Below, piece after piece: positions 1 to 5,071 of a stretch of DNA of 5,071 nt. Numbering within the stretch: position 1 is the stretch's first letter; each line of letters starts with the position of its first letter. The stretch comes from Eudoraea sp. (GTDB taxonomy: Bacteria; Bacteroidota; Bacteroidia; Flavobacteriales; Flavobacteriaceae): contig JAHEBI010000222.1 in the NCBI GenBank assembly GCA_024642325.1, positions 1 to 5,071 of the forward strand. Direction: 5' to 3'. The position numbers were made by a program, and so were the translations under genes. The notes under the pieces are model-generated. The model saw nothing but the letters and a program-made list of their open reading frames with translations. It was not told the DNA's origin and searched no databases.

Positions 1-953
1 CTTTTGGGGTCCTGTTTAGCAATACGATAGAAAATTATTTTTCTATTGATGCCCGTTTCTTCAGGAGTTTCGGAACCCTTATGCTTAAACCGGGAGTTCT
101 GGCACGACGCTTTGTTGATGGAAAACGACTCAAATACCTGCATCCTGCACAATTTTACCTCTTTATCTCTGTCATTTTCTTTTTTATCTTCTCTTTTACG
201 ATTAGAAAGGCAGATAATGAAGTTTCGAAAGCCATACAAAAAGGATTAGATCAGGAAATCAGTTTAGATTCCATAAAGATAAAAGCGGATTCCGTTGAAG
301 TGGCAGAAGCCCGGAAAGTCCTGAAAGAAAATCAAAAATTTATTGGCATATCTGATTCGGACCTGGTGGACCTGGATTCGGTAATAAAATCAGATCCGCA
401 GGCGGCCAACTTAAATTTTGGATTTAAGACAAAGACCGTAGACTCCCTTATAGCTGCAAATGCACCCATGGATCAAAAACTTACCGCCATGGGCATGAAA
501 GAAGATGCAAATGCCTTTACAAGGAGGTTTTATACGCAGTTACTAAAATTCTACGAAAAAAGGGGCGGGGGCATTTTACAGGGCTTGTATGATACTATTC
601 CTGTAGCTATGTTCCTCTTGTTGCCGCTCTTTGCCTTATTGCTAAAACTGTTTTATTGGAAACGAGGGGCATTCGCACACCACATGGTCTTTAGTTTTTA
701 TTTCTTTACATTTATTTTCACCACCTTTTGTATCCTCATACTGGCGAATATGATTGTTGATGTCCCTGTCGGGTTAGAGGTGCTTATATTATTGTCTTTT
801 GTAATATATCTGATGCTGGCCCTGCGTAATTTTTACAGGAGTAGTTGGCTGGGTGCTTTTTTTAAGGCGAATATCATCTCCTTCCTTTATATGCTCTTTA
901 TTGTTCCCGTAGCCGCAATAGGAATTGTTTTAGTGTCTTTTATGCTCTACTAA
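1..953 (+). CDS. DUF3667 family integral membrane protein (5' partial)
   Basis: The start lies upstream of the window. The frame is open from the left edge (first full codon at 3), giving 316 visible codons to a TAA at 951-953. The ATG at 81 is internal: the 26 codons before it, with an Asp-Ala-Arg-Phe-Phe stretch before Gly-Thr-Leu, read as the family's conserved lead-in. At 84-146 comes the basic DUF3667 hallmark, with LKPG, then DGKR, then a Tyr-Leu-His-Pro just before a membrane helix. Helices are predicted at about 153-203, 597-659, 678-752, 774-830 and 864-944. The second is followed by a Lys-Leu-Phe-Tyr-Trp-Lys-Arg turn and a His-His-Met-Val-Phe stretch, also typical. The roughly 130-residue acidic segment between helices 1 and 2 is probably extracytoplasmic, because the flanking basic residues suggest a cytoplasmic N-terminus. 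Family members usually carry an N-terminal zinc-ribbon, which would lie outside the window. Function is unknown. The family call is from memory of its motifs. Confidence 0.85.
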   Translation, partial: FGVLFSNTIENYFSIDARFFRSFGTLMLKPGVLARRFVDGKRLKYLHPAQFYLFISVIFFFIFSFTIRKADNEVSKAIQKGLDQEISLDSIKIKADSVEVAEARKVLKENQKFIGISDSDLVDLDSVIKSDPQAANLNFGFKTKTVDSLIAANAPMDQKLTAMGMKEDANAFTRRFYTQLLKFYEKRGGGILQGLYDTIPVAMFLLLPLFALLLKLFYWKRGAFAHHMVFSFYFFTFIFTTFCILILANMIVDVPVGLEVLILLSFVIYLMLALRNFYRSSWLGAFFKANIISFLYMLFIVPVAAIGIVLVSFMLY

Positions 954-971
954 TTTCCTGAGCCAAAAAAT

Positions 972-3428
972 TTATTTGACCATAAAAAGGGCATTGGCGA
1001 AAAAGAGTTTGCCATTTTCCCAGAACCCCCGGAATAAGGGATTATCCACCATGTAGACCACCTGTCCTTTGCCGTATTCCTCCACCCCGAAAACAAGGCT
1101 TTTAGACATTTTTTTCTGAGCTTCACTACCGGCAAAACCTGAGACCGGAGCCGTGTCATTGGAAATATAGGCTACCGTACCACCCTCAAGATAATCATAA
1201 CTGTCACTTCCAAGTTTAAGGCTAAAATAGGTGTCTGTGTAGCCAAAGGCCAGTGGATGTGTTGCATCTACTTTTGTTTTAAAAATAGCACCTGTAATGT
1301 CGTTTTTCATCTCCTCCCGCAGCAGGTTTTCATAGGGTTCCACTGTAATTTCTGTACTGTCTTGTTTATTTTCCCTGATAGAAATATCAAATCCACCTTC
1401 TCCTCCCAACGAGGCAATAGACTTGCCCATGGCAATGAGCCTGCCACCCTGGCCTACCCATTCTTCAAGCCTGCTGAGCATTTCTTTGTCCATAAACTTT
1501 TCATAACTATAACCTCCCGGTAGAATGAGCACCTCATAGTTGTAAAGGTCTACCTCATCAAAATAGTCTCCGTCTAAAACTGTAAGTGGATAATGCAATT
1601 GCTGCTCGAAGAAATGCCATATCTCACCAAATCTCAGTGTGGATGTCGGGGCTCCCCCCAGCAGGGCTACTTTAACGGCAGGGATCATCTTCACATAGCC
1701 GGATCCGAAATCCTTTCCTTTATCCACAAAACCACTACTCACTGGTGACAGTAATTTATGATGCTTTTCCGCAGCCTCACCCAGGATATTGGTAAAATTC
1801 TTATTGAAATCATTATCTGCCTTGGTAATGATGAGGCTTCCACGATCATAATGTTTGCCTTCAATGGTAAATGGTTTCTTAGTCTGTCGCACCTTTATCT
1901 TTTTCTGAAGTAATTCTGCTAAAAATCGCGCATCATCCATCCCGTTCCAATCTGTGAGGAAGGCATAGGAATTTGGGTTCAACACCTCATTCTTTACTAA
2001 AGCTTCTTCTTTCGCAGTACCGCTAACCAGACTCTCAGATGCTATAGCATCTAAACCGTAGGCATAGGGTAGGGACCAGGCGGTTATATCATAAGTTAGT
2101 GAATCGCTCAATCTGGCGTTGGGTTCAAACAGCACTTTTACAAGGGTGCCTTTGGATTGGTTGGTTGAAATGATAAGGCTTTCGGAATTGGTTTTTAAAC
2201 TCCCTGTTTTACCTGTTAGATAATTAAATCCCTTGGCGGTAGCACCTGTACCATAGCTATAATTTAACTCATGCCGGTCTAAAAGTTGGGCAAGTGCTCT
2301 TAAATGATCTTCAGGCCCGTTAAGGACATAACTATTGTATTTATAGCTTTTAGGCTGATGGAATTTTTGATATTCCTCGTTGAGTTTCGCTACGTTATTG
2401 GCAGCAACTTCCACCGTGGAAATCCCGGTGGTAAAATGGTGTGCTATCCGGTCTTTTAAGGTTAGGGTATCTCCATTGCTTGTAATAACGCCTAATCCGG
2501 CACGGCCCCCGCCTCCCTGCTCATAGGTCATCCCTATGGCTCCATTATAGGTAGGGTAGGTGTCCCCGTAACTTGGGTAAAACAGATCAAATCGTTCTTT
2601 GGTGAAGTAGAACCAACCGTTGGCATCAAAATATTTGGCGTGGTTTTTTCCGATGGTTATCTGAAAATCCCTCTGAAAATCGGTAATTACTTCATGAAAT
2701 GGTTCTGCTGCCGGGGCAAAATAATAAGGGGAATCCATGCTCTGTTCATGAAAATCTACATGAATATGCGGGAGCCATTTATTATAATATTTAAGTCTTT
2801 GCCTGCTTTCTTTTTGTGTAAGCCATGCCCAGTCACGGTTTAGATCAAACATATAATGATTGCTCCGGCCGCTCCACCAGCCTTCATGGTGTTCTTTGCT
2901 GTTTGAGTCTACCTGATTAGGTGTGTTTTTAGTTTGGTTATACCAGTTTACATATCGGTCTCTTCCATCCGGATTTATGCAAGGGTCCATAATCACCACT
3001 GTGTTTTCCAGGTAAGACTGTTTGCCTGTTAATAGTTCATAAATGGTTTGCATAGAAGCCTCTGTACTGACACTCTCATTACCATGTACATTATAACTAA
3101 GCCAAACAATAGCCTTTGTTGAGGTTCCTGATCCACTTCTGTTTTTTAAATGTTCCTCCCGTATGGCTTCCAGGTTTTGCATATTCGCTGCGGATGACAG
3201 ATAAGCCAGTATCAATGGCCTCTGCTCATTGGTTTTTCCATATTCAGTGAGTTGCATGCGGTCCTTAGCAACTTCAGACAAGTACTGGTAATAATCCACC
3301 ACCTGGTGATGGCGTGTAAATCTGGTCCCCAGTTCATATCCCAGAAATTCCGAGGGGGATTGCAGTTCTTGTGCGTTTAGAGTGAGCGCAATAAATAATA
3401 ATGAGAATGCAGGTAATAGTCGATTCAT
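972..3428 (-). CDS. Secreted M14-family zinc carboxypeptidase-like protein with C-terminal GATase1-like domain
   Basis: This complete 818-residue protein starts at the ATG complementary to 3426-3428 and ends with TAA at 972-974. Residues 1-19 form a Sec signal peptide (Met-Asn-Arg, hydrophobic core, Asn-Ala|Gln), so it is probably exported; there is no lipobox Cys and no obvious type IX C-terminal sorting domain. The M14 domain spans about 30-345. Zinc ligands are inferred as H115 and E118 (HGNE) and H227 (DFHEQ). NPDGR at 152-156 and DLNRD at 195-199 match substrate-binding motifs, with N197-R198 equivalent to Asn144-Arg145 of carboxypeptidase A. E303 (TYEQGGGG) is the likely catalytic Glu, so the active site looks intact. 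A linker domain (about 360-560) precedes a class-I amidotransferase/DJ-1-like fold (about 585-818, LILPGG at 634-639) that lacks the nucleophilic Cys. It is likely a periplasmic or extracellular peptidase. The true substrate cannot be read from the sequence. It diverges from bshC and converges on the DUF3667 gene. Confidence 0.93.
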   Translation of the reverse strand: MNRLLPAFSLLFIALTLNAQELQSPSEFLGYELGTRFTRHHQVVDYYQYLSEVAKDRMQLTEYGKTNEQRPLILAYLSSAANMQNLEAIREEHLKNRSGSGTSTKAIVWLSYNVHGNESVSTEASMQTIYELLTGKQSYLENTVVIMDPCINPDGRDRYVNWYNQTKNTPNQVDSNSKEHHEGWWSGRSNHYMFDLNRDWAWLTQKESRQRLKYYNKWLPHIHVDFHEQSMDSPYYFAPAAEPFHEVITDFQRDFQITIGKNHAKYFDANGWFYFTKERFDLFYPSYGDTYPTYNGAIGMTYEQGGGGRAGLGVITSNGDTLTLKDRIAHHFTTGISTVEVAANNVAKLNEEYQKFHQPKSYKYNSYVLNGPEDHLRALAQLLDRHELNYSYGTGATAKGFNYLTGKTGSLKTNSESLIISTNQSKGTLVKVLFEPNARLSDSLTYDITAWSLPYAYGLDAIASESLVSGTAKEEALVKNEVLNPNSYAFLTDWNGMDDARFLAELLQKKIKVRQTKKPFTIEGKHYDRGSLIITKADNDFNKNFTNILGEAAEKHHKLLSPVSSGFVDKGKDFGSGYVKMIPAVKVALLGGAPTSTLRFGEIWHFFEQQLHYPLTVLDGDYFDEVDLYNYEVLILPGGYSYEKFMDKEMLSRLEEWVGQGGRLIAMGKSIASLGGEGGFDISIRENKQDSTEITVEPYENLLREEMKNDITGAIFKTKVDATHPLAFGYTDTYFSLKLGSDSYDYLEGGTVAYISNDTAPVSGFAGSEAQKKMSKSLVFGVEEYGKGQVVYMVDNPLFRGFWENGKLFFANALFMVK
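975..1676 (-). other. C-terminal class-I glutamine amidotransferase-like (DJ-1/PfpI-type) domain, no catalytic Cys
   Basis: This is a domain within the M14 protein, residues about 585-818. It begins with a beta strand and glycine turn (VALLGG at 587-592), continues to a typical strand-loop LILPGG (634-639), then a helix and a Gly-Gly-Arg-Leu-Ile-Ala-Met-Gly segment (661-668), where the family's nucleophile elbow would sit. That elbow reads Gly-Lys-Ser instead of containing Cys. The only cysteine in the whole 818-residue protein is C150, in the peptidase domain. The domain is therefore unlikely to have amidase activity and more probably has a structural or binding role. The fold assignment is inferred from motif order, not from a profile search. 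Confidence 0.65.
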
Positions 3429-3471
3429 GGACCAGGATTTAAGAATAGGATGCTAAATCTAAGTAATAATC

Positions 3472-3503
3472 CGGAAATCACCTGTTAAGTTCGGTGATTT
3501 TCG
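3472..3503. repeat. Inverted repeat, 11-bp stem with 10-nt loop
   Basis: The left arm CGGAAATCACC (3472-3482) pairs with the right arm GGTGATTTTCG (3493-3503). Ten of the eleven positions are Watson-Crick and one is a G-T (G-U in RNA) pair at 3474/3501. The inner eight pairs are perfect. The loop is 3483-3492. No T-tract follows on either strand, so it does not look like an intrinsic terminator. It lies 43 bp upstream of the peptidase start and upstream of every bshC promoter candidate, so an operator for the divergent genes, or a 5'-leader hairpin of the peptidase mRNA, are the two plausible readings. Confidence 0.75.
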
Positions 3504-3580
3504 TTTAGCGGTCGTCAAGTTGTATGGCTTAATAAGAATTGGTTCTTCATTTTTATGTAGTTCGTACATCTTAACGTATT

Positions 3581-3615
3581 TTTGGGAAGTGTAAAACCCG
3601 AGAATTTTATCTTTG
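3581..3615 (+). promoter_or_regulatory. Candidate Bacteroidota sigma-A promoter for bshC
   Basis: TTTG at 3581-3584 (-33-like) and TATCTTTG at 3608-3615 match the Bacteroidota promoter form TTG-N17-23-TAnnTTTG with a 23-nt spacer, the upper end of the known range. Transcription would begin near 3620, leaving a leader of about 15 nt before the bshC ATG. A second TAnnTTTG match, TATTTTTG at 3577-3584, overlaps the -33 element and could be the -7 box of an upstream promoter, but it has no TTG at proper spacing. Such short A/T-rich motifs also arise by chance. Confidence 0.45.
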
Positions 3616-3635
3616 ATCGGATTTTAGTAATTTCT

Positions 3636-5071
3636 ATGGAAGTAGCCTGTATACCATTTAAAAAGACTGGATATTTTTCTTCGCTAATAGCTGACTATCT
3701 GGATAAAAACACCAAGCTAAGACCTTTTTATAACAGGTTTCCTGACATTGAAGAATTTGAATCGCAAATAAAAGAGAAGGCAAATTCGTTTCCACAGGCA
3801 AACAGGAAAATACTTAATGGGGTTTTGCAGCAACAGTATCAGGGAGTGAAAACCTCAAAAATTACTTTGGCTAATATTTCAGCCCTGGCTCAGGATGAAA
3901 CCTTCACAATAGTTACAGGGCATCAGCTCAATATTTTTACCGGGCCCTTATATTTTTTATACAAAATTATAAGTGCCATAAACCTTGCGAAATCTTTAAA
4001 AGCAGCCTATCCTGAAAATAATTTTGTTCCGGTGTATTGGATGGCCACAGAGGATCATGATTTTGATGAAATCAATTATTTTAAGCTGCACAACAAAAAA
4101 TTGCAATGGAACCGCAATGACGGGGGGGCAGTAGGAAGATTCACTACGGAAGGATTAAAAGCGGTATTTGATACTTTTTCCAAAGAAGTAGGCCATAGTG
4201 TTAATGCCGACAAACTAAAAGATCTTTTTGCAAAAGCTTACCTGGAGCACAATTCACTTGCCAAAGCTACCAGATATCTGGCCAATGACTTATTCGGGGA
4301 GTATGGACTGGTAATCGTGGATGGGGATGATGTGCAATTAAAAAACCTGTTCAAACCTTATATTAAAAAGGATATTTTTGAAAACCTGTCTTTTGATAAA
4401 GTAAACGAGACCATCAAAGCCCTGGAATCTGTATCTCCGGCCTACAATATTCAGGTTAACCCCAGGGAAATCAATTATTTTTATTTAAAGGATGGACTGC
4501 GGGAAAGGATTCTTGAAAAAGAGGGGTTATTTTATGTGAATAATACCAAAATTAACTTCACAAAAGATGAATTACAGGTAGAGCTGGATGTTCATCCCGA
4601 AAGATTTTCACCCAATGTGGTAACCAGGCCAATTTATCAGGAAGTAGTCCTTCCCAACCTTTGCTATATTGGAGGAGGGGGTGAGCTGGCCTATTGGTTG
4701 GAGCTTAAAACTTCTTTTGACGCTATGGAAGTGCCATTTCCCATCTTGCTCCTGCGAAATTCAGCGCTTCTCATATCTGAAAAGGAATACAGTAAAACAC
4801 AAAATCTGAATATTGAGCCTGCCGACCTGTTTTTAAAACAAAACAGTCTTATCAATAAAAGAATACGGGAAATTTCAAATATTGATATAGATTTTTCAAG
4901 TCAAAAGGAACATCTGAAGCAACAGTTTGAAGCACTTTACCTATTGGCAGAACAAACAGATAAGTCCTTTCTGGGGGCAGTAAAGGCCCAGGAAGTAAAG
5001 CAAATAAAAGGGCTCAATAATCTGGAAAAAAGATTGTTAAAAGCCCAGAAAATAAAACTAAAGGATCAGGT
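3636..5071 (+). CDS. bshC: BshC, putative cysteine ligase of bacillithiol biosynthesis (3' partial)
   Basis: BshC is the putative cytoplasmic enzyme that adds cysteine to glucosaminyl-malate in the last step of bacillithiol synthesis, after BshA and BshB. The frame runs open from the ATG at 3636 through 478 full codons to the window edge. B. subtilis BshC has 539 residues, so some 50-60 are probably missing. The ATG is the first in frame after a stop at 3558-3560, and CIPF...TGYFS at residues 5-14 matches the usual BshC N-terminus. Family motifs appear in order: TGHQLNIFTGP (94-104), VYWMATEDHDFDEIN (133-147), SPNVVTRPIYQE (325-336) and YIGGGGELAYW (344-354), all in the Rossmann-like core. 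Residues from about 420 are Lys/Glu/Gln-rich and helical, as expected for the C-terminal coiled coil that mediates dimerisation. No frameshift is seen. BshA and BshB are not in the window, and the in vitro activity of BshC was still unsettled as far as I know. Confidence 0.95.
   Translation, partial: MEVACIPFKKTGYFSSLIADYLDKNTKLRPFYNRFPDIEEFESQIKEKANSFPQANRKILNGVLQQQYQGVKTSKITLANISALAQDETFTIVTGHQLNIFTGPLYFLYKIISAINLAKSLKAAYPENNFVPVYWMATEDHDFDEINYFKLHNKKLQWNRNDGGAVGRFTTEGLKAVFDTFSKEVGHSVNADKLKDLFAKAYLEHNSLAKATRYLANDLFGEYGLVIVDGDDVQLKNLFKPYIKKDIFENLSFDKVNETIKALESVSPAYNIQVNPREINYFYLKDGLRERILEKEGLFYVNNTKINFTKDELQVELDVHPERFSPNVVTRPIYQEVVLPNLCYIGGGGELAYWLELKTSFDAMEVPFPILLLRNSALLISEKEYSKTQNLNIEPADLFLKQNSLINKRIREISNIDIDFSSQKEHLKQQFEALYLLAEQTDKSFLGAVKAQEVKQIKGLNNLEKRLLKAQKIKLKDQ

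Larger units (their letters stand above)
3429..3635. other. Divergent intergenic region between the M14 peptidase gene and bshC
   Basis: This 207-bp spacer holds the 5' regions of both outward-facing genes. It contains an inverted repeat at 3472-3503 and candidate bshC promoter elements at 3577-3615. On the minus strand the best -7-like match is TAGATTTA (complement of 3454-3461), one base away from TAnnTTTG and 25 bp upstream of the peptidase start. No TTG -33 element lies at the right distance, so that promoter is not secure. Neither start codon is preceded by a recognisable Shine-Dalgarno sequence, which is normal for Bacteroidota. No small ORF or RNA gene is recognisable here. Confidence 0.7.

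Noticed and set aside
46..249. 67-codon open frame on the + strand overlapping the DUF3667 gene
   Set aside because: It lies in another frame across the conserved DUF3667 lead-in and first helix; its product has no recognisable features and the host frame clearly codes.
944..963. Possible GCTC/GAGC hairpin between the convergent genes as a bidirectional terminator
   Set aside because: The stem is only 4 bp with a 12-nt loop, and no T-tract follows in either direction.
950..1159. 69-codon open frame on the - strand
   Set aside because: It lies inside the 3' end of the peptidase gene in another frame on the same strand; no motif, and the peptidase frame is continuous through it.
1257..1523. 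88-codon open frame on the + strand, Cys- and Phe-rich
   Set aside because: It is antisense to the amidotransferase-like domain of the peptidase; its composition is what reverse-complemented coding sequence gives, and it has no promoter or domain.
2640..2843. 67-codon open frame on the + strand
   Set aside because: It is antisense to the M14 catalytic domain around H227; no sign that it codes.
4122..4128. Run of seven G within bshC as a possible phase-variation tract
   Set aside because: The frame is intact across it, seven G is short for slippage switching, and a biosynthetic enzyme is an unlikely phase-variable gene; it simply encodes Gly-Gly after Asp162.
1..5071. A defence system, mobile element or other new multi-gene system
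   Set aside because: The three genes belong to recognisable families in alternating orientation, with no transposase, integrase, direct-repeat array or toxin-antitoxin-like pair.

Overview
This 5.07-kb window looks like ordinary chromosomal DNA from a Bacteroidota bacterium, most likely a flavobacterium (Flavobacteriaceae). The evidence is: a DUF3667 membrane protein, a family I know mainly from Bacteroidota; a large secreted M14 metallopeptidase whose signal peptide ends in the Bacteroidota-typical Asn-Ala-Gln; a BshC homologue; A/T-rich spacers without Shine-Dalgarno sequences; and matches to the Bacteroidota promoter form TTTG...TAnnTTTG. The genus cannot be fixed from the sequence alone.

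Layout, left to right. (1) Positions 1-953, + strand: the 3' part of a DUF3667-family integral membrane protein. Its frame is open to the left edge, so its start lies outside the window. (2) Positions 972-3428, - strand: a complete 818-residue exported zinc carboxypeptidase-like protein (M14), with a C-terminal class-I glutamine-amidotransferase-like domain that has no cysteine. It converges on gene 1 with only 18 bp between the stop codons. (3) Positions 3429-3635: a 207-bp divergent intergenic region with an 11-bp stem inverted repeat and candidate promoter elements for gene 4. (4) Positions 3636 to the right edge, + strand: bshC, the putative cysteine-adding enzyme of bacillithiol synthesis, cut off by the window edge after 478 codons.

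The three genes do not form one operon: the orientations are +, -, +. No shared pathway is evident. DUF3667 has no established function, the M14 protein probably acts on peptides or proteins in the periplasm or outside the cell, and BshC makes a cytoplasmic low-molecular-weight thiol. I saw no mobile element, CRISPR array, tRNA or rRNA, and nothing that supports a new multi-gene system. The items most worth a second look are the dyad in the divergent spacer and the apparently non-catalytic amidotransferase-like domain fused to the peptidase.
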